A stretch of 64,000 bases of DNA from Bacillus sp. Marseille-Q1617. Lineage in GTDB: Bacteria > Bacillota > Bacilli > Bacillales > Bacillaceae_B. The notes below the pieces were generated by a model. That model was not told the origin of the DNA. It worked only from the letters and a program-made list of their open reading frames with translations, and did not search any database. Position numbers and translations under genes: made by a program. The stretch is taken from contig NZ_CAHJXM010000001.1 of the NCBI RefSeq assembly GCF_903645295.1, positions 310,001 through 374,000 on the forward strand. Reading direction: 5' to 3'. Below are positions 14,276 through 22,133 of the stretch, piece after piece; the first letter of the stretch is position 1; each line of letters opens with the position of its first letter.

Positions 14276-15391
14276 ATGAAATCTATCATAGTGATCGGCG
14301 CCGGCATTCTTGGTGCATCAACAGCTTATCATCTCAGTAAAAAAGGGGCACGGGTTACGATCATAGACAGACAGGAACCAGGCCAGGCAACAGATGCTGC
14401 CGCTGGTATCGTCTGTCCATGGCTGTCCCAAAGACGCAATAAGATATGGTACCGCCTGGTAAAAGGCGGAGCAAAGTACTATCCTGAACTAATAAAAGAA
14501 CTGGAAGCACTCGGTGAAACGGAAACCGGTTATCATCGTGCAGGGGCCATCAGTCTGCACACCGATGAACAGAAACTCGACAAGATGATCGAACGGGCGA
14601 TGAAACGTCGAGAGGATGCCCCTGAAATGGGAAACATAACGAAGTTGACTGCAGCGGAAACGAAAGAACGATTCCCGCTGCTGGCAGACAATTTTGCATC
14701 CGTGCATGTAAGCGGGGCGGCAAGAGTGGACGGAAGGGCGCTGCGTAATGCGTTGATACGGGCTGCTGAAAAAAACGGAGCCGACTTCCGGTACGGAGAT
14801 GCCAAAATGGTAGTGGAAAAGGATACTGTAACCGGAGTGACACTTGGGGAAGAAGTCATTCAAGCAGATACAGTAATCGTCACTGCGGGGGTATGGGCGA
14901 AGGAAGTGTTCAAAGAGGCGGGCATCGATTTTCAGGTGTCTTCGCAAAAAGCGCAGATCCTGCACCTGGAAGTGCCGCAGGCGGACAGCAGTCACTGGCC
15001 GGTCGTCATACCGCCCGGCAGTCAATATCTCCTTGGATTCCCCGGCGGAAAAGTGGTTGCAGGGGCCACTCATGAAGATGAAGCCGGCTTTGACTGCAGG
15101 GTGACAGCCGGAGGTGTATATGAAGTCCTCCACAAAGCCATCGAAGTAGCCCCGGGCATCGAAAACAGTACGGTTGCAGAAACAAGAGTGGGCTTCCGTC
15201 CGTTCACTCCAGGATTCCTGCCTGTATTCGGAGCGGTCCCAGGAATGGACGGGGCATTCACTGCAAACGGACTCGGGGCTTCCGGTTTGACGGCAGGACC
15301 GTATCTTGGCTCCGAACTTGCCAAGCTGGTGATGGGGGAAGAAACGGAACTTGACCCGGCAGACTATAATATAGCCGATGCCATCGGATAA
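14276..15391 (+). CDS. FAD-dependent amino-acid oxidoreductase (DadA/YurR-like)
   Basis: This 371-residue protein begins with an FAD-binding Rossmann motif, IIVIGAGILGASTAYHL (Gly8, Gly10, Gly13), followed by VTIIDRQ, and ends with the second FAD contact region GFRPFTPGFLPVFG...TANGLGASGLTAGP. This is the DAO fold of glycine oxidase, D-amino-acid dehydrogenase and B. subtilis YurR. It probably oxidises a D- or N-substituted amino acid; the substrate is not evident. It sits divergently from the T-box transporter, which may be chance. No strong ribosome binding site is seen (AAAGGTGTTTAGAAA precedes ATG). A large minus-strand ORF opposite it is a shadow. Confidence 0.75.
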   Translation: MKSIIVIGAGILGASTAYHLSKKGARVTIIDRQEPGQATDAAAGIVCPWLSQRRNKIWYRLVKGGAKYYPELIKELEALGETETGYHRAGAISLHTDEQKLDKMIERAMKRREDAPEMGNITKLTAAETKERFPLLADNFASVHVSGAARVDGRALRNALIRAAEKNGADFRYGDAKMVVEKDTVTGVTLGEEVIQADTVIVTAGVWAKEVFKEAGIDFQVSSQKAQILHLEVPQADSSHWPVVIPPGSQYLLGFPGGKVVAGATHEDEAGFDCRVTAGGVYEVLHKAIEVAPGIENSTVAETRVGFRPFTPGFLPVFGAVPGMDGAFTANGLGASGLTAGPYLGSELAKLVMGEETELDPADYNIADAIG

Positions 15392-15423
15392 CCTGAAATT
15401 CACATTGGGCAAGTAACGATTTT

Positions 15424-15461
15424 CCTCTATCTTCTAAAGGCCTGCGCCTTTATAATAGAGG
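15424..15461 (+). terminator. possible terminator hairpin
   Basis: CCTCTAT (15424-15430) pairs with ATAGAGG (15455-15461), with an inner AAAGGC/GCCTTT stem. A T-run follows only after eight bases, so termination may be weak. Confidence 0.4.
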
Positions 15462-15514
15462 GAGTGTGTTTTTTAAAAATAACATTAGTTTATATAGAAA
15501 AGGTGTAATCATAT

Positions 15515-17071
15515 ATGAGTTTATTATCTGTTAAGAATTTGACCCACGGTTTCGGAGACCGTGCGATTTTCAACGATGTCTCTTTCCGACTGTTAAAAGG
15601 GGAGCACATCGGATTGATCGGTGCGAACGGCGAAGGTAAATCGACCTTCATGAATATCATTACCGGCAAACTTGAGCCGGACGAAGGAAAAGTCGAATGG
15701 GCAAAGCGTATCCGCATAGGCTATCTCGATCAGCATGCCCAGCTCAAGCAGGGGATGACGATCCGCGATGTATTGAAAACGGCATTTCAGTATCTGTTCG
15801 ATATGGAAGCTGAAATGAATGAACTGTTCGGGAAGATGGGGGATGCCTCCACCGAAGAGCTTGAAGAACTGCTGGAAGAGACCGGCACGCTTCAAGATGC
15901 GTTGACGAATAATGACTTCTACATCATCGACGCAAAGGTGGAAGAAATCGGCCGCGGGCTGGGTCTTGATGATATCGGCTTGGACAAAGACGTCCACGAC
16001 TTGAGCGGAGGGCAAAGAACAAAGGTCCTGCTTGCCAAGCTCTTACTTGAAAAACCGGACATCCTGCTATTGGATGAGCCGACCAACTATCTTGATGAAC
16101 AGCATATCGAGTGGCTGAAGAGATATCTCCAGGAGTATGAAAATGCGTTTATCCTGATCTCGCATGATATCCCATTTTTAAATAGCGTCATCAATTTGAT
16201 CTACCACATGGAAAATCAAGAACTGAACCGCTATGCAGGGGATTACCACGAATTCAAGAAAGTCCATGAAATGAAGAAGCAGCAGCTTGAAGCCGCCTAT
16301 AAAAAGCAGCAGCAGGAAATGAAGGATCTGAAGGATTTCGTAGCACGTAACAAAGCCCGTGTATCAACACGGAACATGGCGATGTCCCGTCAGAAAAAGC
16401 TTGATAAGATGGACGTCATCGAATTGGCAGCCGAAAAGCCAAAGCCTGAATTCAATTTCAAGATGGCTAGAACGGCCGGCCGTGTCATTTTTGAAACGAA
16501 GGATCTTGTCATCGGGTATGATACACCGCTGTCAAAACCGCTTAATCTTAAGATGGAACGCGGACAGAAGATTGCCTTATCAGGTGCAAACGGAATTGGT
16601 AAGACAACGTTACTAAGAAGCATCTTGGGGGAAATCCGTCCGATCTCAGGTTCCGTCGAGCTTGGGGACTACTTGCACATCGGTTATTTCGAACAGGAAA
16701 TCAAAACCCAGAACTACAACACCTGCATTGAAGAAGTGTGGAATGAGTTCCCGTCCTTCAATCAGGCAGAAGTACGTGCGGCCCTTGCCAAATGCGGACT
16801 GACAACCAAGCATATCGAAAGTAAGGTGGAAGTGCTGAGCGGAGGGGAAAAAGCGAAGGTTCGCCTCTGCAAACTAATGAATAAAGAAAGCAACGTACTC
16901 GTCTTTGACGAGCCGACCAACCACTTGGACGTCGAAGCGAAAGAAGAGCTGAAACGTGCATTGAAAGAATATAAAGGCACGGTCCTCCTGATCAGTCACG
17001 AACCTGAATTTTATAATGATGTGGCGACTGAAGTGTGGAATTGTGAGTCTTGGACGACAAAATTGTTTTAA
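15515..17071 (+). CDS. yfmM: ABC-F type ATPase, YfmM
   Basis: This 518-residue soluble protein has two ABC ATPase domains and no membrane part. Walker A motifs are GANGEGKST (36-44) and GANGIGKTT in the second half. Signatures are LSGGQRTK and LSGGEKAK; Walker B sequences are ILLLDEPTNYLD and VLVFDEPTNHLD. A long charged linker between the domains (about 240-290) is the P-site tRNA interaction motif of ABC-F proteins. Length and sequence agree with B. subtilis YfmM, a ribosome-associated factor of the ABC-F group acting on stalled ribosomes. It is monocistronic, ended by a hairpin. Confidence 0.88.
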   Translation: MSLLSVKNLTHGFGDRAIFNDVSFRLLKGEHIGLIGANGEGKSTFMNIITGKLEPDEGKVEWAKRIRIGYLDQHAQLKQGMTIRDVLKTAFQYLFDMEAEMNELFGKMGDASTEELEELLEETGTLQDALTNNDFYIIDAKVEEIGRGLGLDDIGLDKDVHDLSGGQRTKVLLAKLLLEKPDILLLDEPTNYLDEQHIEWLKRYLQEYENAFILISHDIPFLNSVINLIYHMENQELNRYAGDYHEFKKVHEMKKQQLEAAYKKQQQEMKDLKDFVARNKARVSTRNMAMSRQKKLDKMDVIELAAEKPKPEFNFKMARTAGRVIFETKDLVIGYDTPLSKPLNLKMERGQKIALSGANGIGKTTLLRSILGEIRPISGSVELGDYLHIGYFEQEIKTQNYNTCIEEVWNEFPSFNQAEVRAALAKCGLTTKHIESKVEVLSGGEKAKVRLCKLMNKESNVLVFDEPTNHLDVEAKEELKRALKEYKGTVLLISHEPEFYNDVATEVWNCESWTTKLF

Positions 17072-17083
17072 TAGAATTGAAAG

Positions 17084-17114
17084 AATGCTCCCTTTTTTAA
17101 AGGGGGCATTTTTT
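17084..17114 (+). terminator. rho-independent terminator
   Basis: AATGCTCCCTTT (17084-17095) pairs with AAAGGGGGCATT (17099-17110), followed by T residues. It ends yfmM. Confidence 0.85.
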
Positions 17115-17158
17115 GTGCTTCAATAGTGTGTCTGGTTTTGACATGGGAATCAGGACTT

Positions 17159-17279
17159 CGCCCATATATTTCAGATTACGCCCTTATATCAGGAATCCCG
17201 CCCATAAAATTAATATTTCGCCCTTATATCAAGAGGTATCGCCCATAAGATTAAAATATCGCCCATAAATTGGAGGGAG
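17159..17279. repeat. 20-bp-period degenerate array 1 (CGCCCWTA anchors)
   Basis: CGCCC(A/T)TA anchors begin at 17159, 17179, 17199, 17219, 17240 and 17260, giving spacings of 20, 20, 20, 21 and 20. The 12-13 bases after each anchor are A/T-rich and differ between units. It fills most of the gap between yfmM and paaK and carries no ORF. Confidence 0.8.
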
Positions 17280-17303
17280 GCCCCACTAAGAGAGGTGTGT
17301 TTT

Positions 17304-17400
17304 AATTTTCTGAAAATATATTGACATTTTCCAGTAAAGACGTTATCTTTTGAGTAGTTGGATATAACACATTTTTTAATAAACGAATTAATAACGTTAT
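17304..17400 (+). promoter_or_regulatory. paaK promoter with CodY-like box and downstream operator
   Basis: AATTTTCTGAAAATA at 17304-17318 matches the CodY motif in 14 of 15 positions. Two bases later comes TTGACA (17321-17326), a 17-base spacer and TATCTT (17344-17349). Downstream at 17391-17400 is the palindrome ATAACGTTAT, part of AACGTTATATGA, which recurs before the thioesterase gene at 33147-33158. Repression by CodY and by a pathway regulator such as PaaX is inferred. Confidence 0.65.
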
Positions 17401-17435
17401 ATGATTATAGTTTTACATAAAGGGAGGCATGGATA

Positions 17436-18761
17436 TTGATTCTGCATGAGATTGAAACCGCCGGTCGAGATCAGATGGAAAGCCTTCAACTAGAACGACT
17501 CCAAAAGACAGCCAGCTTAGTCTACCACTCCGTACCTTTTTACCGCAATCACTTCGAACAAAGAAATCTGCACCCAGACGATATCCGATCTTTAAAAGAC
17601 ATTAAAATGTTACCGCTTACAACAAAGAAGGACTTGCGTGATCACTATCCATTCGGGATGTTCGCGGTCAAGCAGGAGGAAATGGTCAGAGTCCATGCTT
17701 CTTCGGGGACGAGCGGTAAGCCGACAGTGGTCGGCTATACCCAAAATGACATTGATATGTGGGGGAATATTGTAGCCAGGGCGATCGCGATGGCCGGGGG
17801 AAGGCAGGGAAGCGTGCTTCACAATGCATATGGATATGGATTGTTCACCGGCGGACTTGGCCTTCACTACGGCAGTGAAAAGCTCGGGATGATCACCGTG
17901 CCGGTATCCGGCGGAAATATGGATAGACAGATCACACTGATTGAGGATTTCAAGCCTTCCGTCATTTGTGGTACTCCCTCATATGTTCTGAACCTGGCAG
18001 AGACAATCGCAGGCCAGGGGAAGGATCCGGCGTCACTTTCACTGCAGGCTGGCATTTTCGGAGCGGAGCCGTGGTCAAATAGGATGAGGGATACGCTGGA
18101 AGGGATCCTTGGCATTAAAGCCTGTGATATTTACGGACTCAGCGAAGTGATCGGTCCCGGCGTTGCCATGGAATGCCCTGAGGCACAGGATGGCCTTCAT
18201 ATTGCGGAGGACCATTTCCTGGTTGAAGTCATTCACCCTGATACATTGGAACCGGTCCCTGAAGGAGAAACAGGTGAGCTGGTTTTTACCAGCTTGACGA
18301 AAGAAGCGTTCCCGATCATCCGGTATCGTACTGGTGACATTGCTTCGATACAGCACGGAACCTGCTCATGCGGGAGAACGACGGTCAAGATGTCGAGAGT
18401 GAAGGGAAGGGTGGACGACATGCTCATCATCAGGGGGGTGAATGTCTTTCCTTCTGAAATGGAACATCATCTCCTTGAGCTAAAGGAACTCGCTCCTCAC
18501 TATCAGCTCCACGTAAAGAAAAAAGGAGCCCTTGATACAGTAGAGCTTCACGTTGAAATCAACCCGGATTTCTATGCGGGACTCTCAGGGGATATACAGC
18601 ATGAAAAGGTCTTCGAATTGACTTCAAAAATAAAAAGGGTGATGAAGAACGGCTGCCTGGTATCGATGGATGTAAAAGTCAGGGCGCCTAAGGAAATTCC
18701 CCGATCGGAAGGGAAGGCCGTCCGGATTGTGGATCTTCGGGAAGAAGCGATTTTTCCATAA
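17436..18761 (+). CDS. paaK: phenylacetate-CoA ligase
   Basis: This 441-residue member of the adenylate-forming family activates phenylacetate with ATP and CoA to phenylacetyl-CoA, the entry compound of the Paa pathway. The phosphate-binding loop is HASSGTSGKPTVVGYT (about 88-103). Further family motifs are YGLSEVIGPG, PIIRYRTGDIA and the C-terminal GRVDDMLIIRGVNVFPSEME hinge region. The start is TTG at 17436, preceded by AGGGAGG nine bases upstream; the nearby ATG at 17429 is out of frame. It is the first gene of the paa cluster, 73 bp before paaA, behind a promoter with a CodY-like box. Confidence 0.93.
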   Translation: MILHEIETAGRDQMESLQLERLQKTASLVYHSVPFYRNHFEQRNLHPDDIRSLKDIKMLPLTTKKDLRDHYPFGMFAVKQEEMVRVHASSGTSGKPTVVGYTQNDIDMWGNIVARAIAMAGGRQGSVLHNAYGYGLFTGGLGLHYGSEKLGMITVPVSGGNMDRQITLIEDFKPSVICGTPSYVLNLAETIAGQGKDPASLSLQAGIFGAEPWSNRMRDTLEGILGIKACDIYGLSEVIGPGVAMECPEAQDGLHIAEDHFLVEVIHPDTLEPVPEGETGELVFTSLTKEAFPIIRYRTGDIASIQHGTCSCGRTTVKMSRVKGRVDDMLIIRGVNVFPSEMEHHLLELKELAPHYQLHVKKKGALDTVELHVEINPDFYAGLSGDIQHEKVFELTSKIKRVMKNGCLVSMDVKVRAPKEIPRSEGKAVRIVDLREEAIFP

Positions 18762-18834
18762 AAAATTTTGTCCGATAAACCTATTACAAGTTAGTCAATC
18801 ATCGTGAAAACGGTGTGATAAAGGAGGCAGTGCA

Positions 18835-19788
18835 ATGAGTCTGCAAATGACAGAAGAAGAACATATGGCACGCTTTATGAAAAAGATCGAAAACGATGAA
18901 AAGATCGAGGCTGATGACTGGATGCCTGATGAATACCGCAATGCACTGATCAAATTGATTTCGATGCACGGTATCAGTGAAATCATGGGAGCCCTTCCTG
19001 AGAAGGAATGGGTGCCGAAAGCCCCGTCCCTCCGCAGGAAACTCGGGATCATGGCCAAGGTCCAGGATGAAATGGGTCATGGCCAGCTCCTGCTCCGCGT
19101 GGCTGAAGATTTGATGAAGCCTTACGGAAAGACAAGGGAGCATATCATGAGGGACTTATTTTCAGGAGATTTGAAGTTTCATAATGTCTTCCACATGGAA
19201 GCTCCGACCTGGGGAGATGCAGGGCTGATCGGCTGGCTCGTCGATGGTGCCGCCATCATTTCTCAGACCAATATGCTGGGGGCTTCGTATGGTCCTTATG
19301 CACGTGCATTGAAGCGGATCTGTGCGGAAGAGGTCTTCCACGCACAGCATGGTGAAGCCATCATCATGGCACTTGCAGAAGGAACAGACGAGCAAAAGGC
19401 TCTTGTACAGGATGCGGTCAACCGCTGGTGGGAAGCACTTCTGATGTTTTTCGGACCGGCTGACGCAAAAACGACAGGCTCATCAAAACAGGATATCACC
19501 ATTAAATATAAGATCAGAACGAAAACGAATGAACAGCTACGTCAGGACTTCTTCACCAAGTATGTGCCAAGGATGCTGTCCTTGGGGCTTACACTTCCTG
19601 ACGAAACGATGTACTACGACGAAGAGAAGGAGCTGTGGATCTATAAGCAGCCTGACTGGAGCAGATTCAAAGAAATCATCCGCAATAATGGACCTAAATC
19701 GAAGGAACGCCTTCGCCTGCGGGAGTTATCCTATGACAACAATGCCTGGGTACGCGAGGCACTGAGTCCGAGCGGGAGAGTCAGTTAG
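18835..19788 (+). CDS. paaA: 1,2-phenylacetyl-CoA epoxidase, catalytic subunit
   Basis: This 317-residue di-iron ferritin-like subunit of the PaaABC(D)E multicomponent oxygenase epoxidises the ring of phenylacetyl-CoA. The candidate iron-binding regions KVQDEMGHGQLLLRVAED (about 80) and CAEEVFHAQHGEA (about 163) carry the E..H and EExxxH patterns of bacterial multicomponent monooxygenases. The MLGASYGPYARALKRICAEE region agrees with PaaA. ATG follows AAAGGAGG. It heads paaA-paaB-paaC-paaD with tiny gaps, so the four are one translation unit. Confidence 0.95.
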   Translation: MSLQMTEEEHMARFMKKIENDEKIEADDWMPDEYRNALIKLISMHGISEIMGALPEKEWVPKAPSLRRKLGIMAKVQDEMGHGQLLLRVAEDLMKPYGKTREHIMRDLFSGDLKFHNVFHMEAPTWGDAGLIGWLVDGAAIISQTNMLGASYGPYARALKRICAEEVFHAQHGEAIIMALAEGTDEQKALVQDAVNRWWEALLMFFGPADAKTTGSSKQDITIKYKIRTKTNEQLRQDFFTKYVPRMLSLGLTLPDETMYYDEEKELWIYKQPDWSRFKEIIRNNGPKSKERLRLRELSYDNNAWVREALSPSGRVS

Positions 19789-19794
19789 AAGGGA

Positions 19795-20160
19795 ATGAGG
19801 GAGATGTCTGACAAGGGGCAGAATTTTTATCAGGAATTTGAAGTGTTTAGCAAACGTTCAGACGGGGCCGCGATGCAGCATCAATTCAGTCTGCTTGCCC
19901 CGAATCATGAATTGGCGATGGTGATGGCGCAGGAGAATTTTATGAGAAGAGAACCGGTAGCCGACATATGGGTCGTCAAACGGTCGGATCTCAGAATGAT
20001 GACGCCTGAAGAAAGGGAAAGTGTGAAACGTCTGGATAACAAGGATTACCGGAATGCGAAAGGCTACGGATACCTGAAGAAGAAGTGGCGGCAATATGAA
20101 CAGGAAATGCTTGATGAGAAAGAGATCATGTCCTGGGGAGAGTTGGTGAAGAAGAAATGA
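19795..20160 (+). CDS. paaB: phenylacetyl-CoA epoxidase subunit PaaB
   Basis: This 121-residue small structural subunit of the epoxidase is thought to hold the PaaA-PaaC core together. The N-terminal part YQEFEVFSKRSDGAAMQHQFS and the motif AQENFMRREPVADIWVVKRSD are those of PaaB. Two starts are possible: ATG 19795 and ATG 19804, three codons on, which has better spacing from AAGGG. The stop overlaps the paaC start by four bases (ATGA), implying coupled translation. Confidence 0.92.
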   Translation: MREMSDKGQNFYQEFEVFSKRSDGAAMQHQFSLLAPNHELAMVMAQENFMRREPVADIWVVKRSDLRMMTPEERESVKRLDNKDYRNAKGYGYLKKKWRQYEQEMLDEKEIMSWGELVKKK

Positions 20161-20975
20161 TCGTGAAAACTCCGGATGAAATCCCGAATAACGAATTTAA
20201 AGAGGCACTGCTGAATCTGCTTTATCAGCTGGCGGATGATGACTTCATCCTTGCGTACCGCGGCTCGGAGTGGCTGGGACTTGCCCCGCATATCGAGGAG
20301 GATGTCGCATTCTCATCCATTAATCAGGATACGATGGGCCATGCCGCGATGTATTATCAGCTGCTTGAAGAGCTTGGTGAAGGAAGCCAGGATTCACTGG
20401 CCCATGCCCGTCCATCAAATGAAAGAAGGAACGCGATTCTTTTGGAGGAAGTGAATGGACCGGGGGATTATTTGACAGAACCCCGCTATGATTGGGCGTT
20501 TGCCGTAGTGAGGCATTATTTTTACAGTGTGGCGAAAAAAGTGCGGATCGATTCACTGAAAAACTCTTCATATGAACCATTGCAACAGCTCGCCATCAAG
20601 ATCAATACGGAATTATACTACCATCTGCTTCACTGGAAAACGTGGTTCCTGCAGCTTGTGAACGCCGGCGGGGAAGCGTCGGTGCGTATGGGCGAAGCGA
20701 TGGAAAAGGTGCTCCATGAATTCCAGGGAGTCCTTACATTGGGACCGGCAGGAAAAGAAATGGCCGTCATGGGGCTGATCGAGGGCGAAGAAAATCTCAA
20801 AAAACGCTGGGAGATGGCCCTGCAGCCTGTCTTCCAATCTGCGAATCTCGCGTTTCCTCCGAAAACAGACATGAAAAAAGGCGATGGCCGCAAAGGCGAG
20901 CACACAGCCGACCTGGATCAAGCATTGTCCACTCTTAGCGAAGTGTATAACTCAGATCCTGCAGCAACCTGGTAA
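20157..20975 (+). CDS. paaC: phenylacetyl-CoA epoxidase structural subunit PaaC
   Basis: This 272-residue ferritin-like partner of PaaA in the epoxidase complex is structurally similar to PaaA but without a complete catalytic iron site. Recognisable segments are LADDDFILAYRGSEWLG, APHIEEDVAFSSINQDTMGHA and DWAFAVVRHYFYS. It binds PaaA to form the stable core. It begins inside the last codon of paaB (ATGA overlap) and ends 14 bp before paaD. Confidence 0.93.
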   Translation: MIVKTPDEIPNNEFKEALLNLLYQLADDDFILAYRGSEWLGLAPHIEEDVAFSSINQDTMGHAAMYYQLLEELGEGSQDSLAHARPSNERRNAILLEEVNGPGDYLTEPRYDWAFAVVRHYFYSVAKKVRIDSLKNSSYEPLQQLAIKINTELYYHLLHWKTWFLQLVNAGGEASVRMGEAMEKVLHEFQGVLTLGPAGKEMAVMGLIEGEENLKKRWEMALQPVFQSANLAFPPKTDMKKGDGRKGEHTADLDQALSTLSEVYNSDPAATW

Positions 20976-20989
20976 AGGGTGATCAGAAA

Positions 20990-21469
20990 ATGACTGAAAT
21001 GATTTGGAGTGCCCTTCACACAGTGAAGGATCCAGAAATCGATTCTATAAGTATCGTAGATTTGGGAATGGTGAATAGAATTATAGAGGAAGAGGGCCGG
21101 GTCACCATTGAATTGCTCCCTACCTTCATGGGCTGTCCGGCACTCGACATCATTAAATCGAACGTGGTGAAAGCCTGTAAGGATCAGCTGGGGACAGGGG
21201 CAGTAGATGTGAGATTCGTTTACAATCCGCCCTGGACTTCCAGCCGGTTAACGGAGAAAGGGCGCGAAAGCCTCAAGGAATTCGGCATCGCACCTCCGCC
21301 GAGGGACTTCACGGGAGAAGAAGACTGGCAGGTTCACTGCCCGTACTGTGATTCTCCCTACACCTCAATGGAGAACCTCTTCGGACCGACCGCATGCAGA
21401 AGCATCCTCTACTGCAAGCAATGCAAAAACCCGTTCGAGGCCATGAAACCTATTTCTACCATGATGTGA
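20990..21469 (+). CDS. paaD: PaaD/PaaJ-type MIP18-family protein of the phenylacetyl-CoA epoxidase
   Basis: This 159-residue protein has an N-terminal MIP18/DUF59 domain (VKDPEIDSISIVDLGMV, then the conserved GCPALD cysteine) and a C-terminal zinc-ribbon-like part with CPYC and CKQC pairs. PaaD is required for epoxidase activity, probably for Fe-S or di-iron centre maturation. It directly follows paaC. No paaE reductase gene follows it; instead two repeats occupy the next 350 bp, so the electron-transfer component must be encoded elsewhere. Confidence 0.9.
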   Translation: MTEMIWSALHTVKDPEIDSISIVDLGMVNRIIEEEGRVTIELLPTFMGCPALDIIKSNVVKACKDQLGTGAVDVRFVYNPPWTSSRLTEKGRESLKEFGIAPPPRDFTGEEDWQVHCPYCDSPYTSMENLFGPTACRSILYCKQCKNPFEAMKPISTMM

Positions 21470-21540
21470 GTAGAAAAGCTTAGGCGGTTTTGCTTGTCCG
21501 GTTTCTAAGAGGATTCGTAAACTATAATGTTTAACCGAAT

Positions 21541-21578
21541 CCAGCAGGTGATTGGAGTGGAAGGCGAAGACTCCTATC
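21541..21578 (+). repeat. left fragment of repeat A (copy 2), interrupted
   Basis: CAGCAGGTGATTGGAGTGGAAGGCGAAGACTCC is the left end of element A as in 44909-45038; it breaks off at ACTCCTAT where element B begins. The segment is quoted in part only. The right half continues at 21719. Confidence 0.75.
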
Positions 21579-21579
21579 A

Positions 21580-21702
21580 GAAAAGCGGAAGGGCTTTGCT
21601 CAGAGGCGTGTGGCATAAGACGAATCGGCCACGAAGGCGGTTCTTTGCCTTCTTGGTCGGTTTGGCTTTTGACATGTGCCTCTAAGCCCTGCAGCTGGAC
21701 AA
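21580..21702 (+). repeat. long-hairpin repeat B (copy 2), lying inside repeat A
   Basis: This 123-bp element begins GAAAAGCGGAAGGGC and ends GCAGCTGGACAA. It is inverted relative to 10501-10622 and nearly identical to it, and it can fold into one long imperfect hairpin. It replaces the central ~35 bases of an A element, so it moved or was copied here after A was in place. Confidence 0.8.
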
Positions 21703-21718
21703 TTAACCCACCATAAAG

Positions 21719-21782
21719 AAAAGCCGAGGAGGCTCACGGGCTACCCGCGGAAAGCGAAGTCTTCCACGGAAATCAACTGCGG
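21719..21782 (+). repeat. right fragment of repeat A (copy 2)
   Basis: It resumes element A with AAAGCCGAGGAGGCTCACGG and ends CACGGAAATCAACTGCGG. Its GTCTTCCAC pairs with GTGGAAGGC in the left fragment. Confidence 0.75.
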
Positions 21783-21824
21783 TATTCAAAGTCCAACAAA
21801 ACCAATTTTAAGGAGAGATCAATA

Positions 21825-22133
21825 ATGGTAAAACTAATCGCGTTATACAAACACCCTGAAAACAAGGAACAATTCGACGAGCACTACTTCAACACCCATG
21901 CCCCGATCACAGCAAAAATCCCGGGTCTGAAAGAAATGAAAGTTACCAGAATCACAGGTTCGCCAATGGGTGGGGAAGGCAAATACTACCTTATGTGCGA
22001 GATGTACTATGAAAGCCATGAAGCACTGAAAGCGGGACTCAAATCCGATGAAGGAAAAGCTTCCGGAAAGGATCTGATGGGCTTCGCTGCTGAACTGGTC
22101 ACTCTCATGATTGGTGAAGAAGTGAATGAGTAA
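21825..22133 (+). CDS. EthD-domain protein
   Basis: This 102-residue dimeric alpha-beta barrel type protein of the EthD family has YKHPENKEQFDEHYFNTHAPI near the start, where the conserved His of NTHAP lies, and MCEMYYESHEALKAGLKSDEG in the second half. EthD-type proteins occur with oxygenase and paa operons but have no clearly assigned reaction. ATG follows AAGGAGAG. It overlaps paaF by eight bases, so translation is coupled. Its place between paaD and paaF suggests a role with phenylacetyl-CoA ring intermediates, which is inference. Confidence 0.85.
   Translation: MVKLIALYKHPENKEQFDEHYFNTHAPITAKIPGLKEMKVTRITGSPMGGEGKYYLMCEMYYESHEALKAGLKSDEGKASGKDLMGFAAELVTLMIGEEVNE

Noticed and set aside
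14489..15412. Large minus-strand ORF (307 codons) opposite the DadA/YurR-like gene
   Set aside because: The plus strand codes for a clearly conserved flavoprotein, and the minus frame is Cys/Arg/His-rich with no family resemblance and no ribosome binding site.
17159..17279. CRISPR array
   Set aside because: The period is only 20 bp, there is no constant repeat of CRISPR length, and no cas genes are near. The same applies to the arrays at 29741 and 54767.
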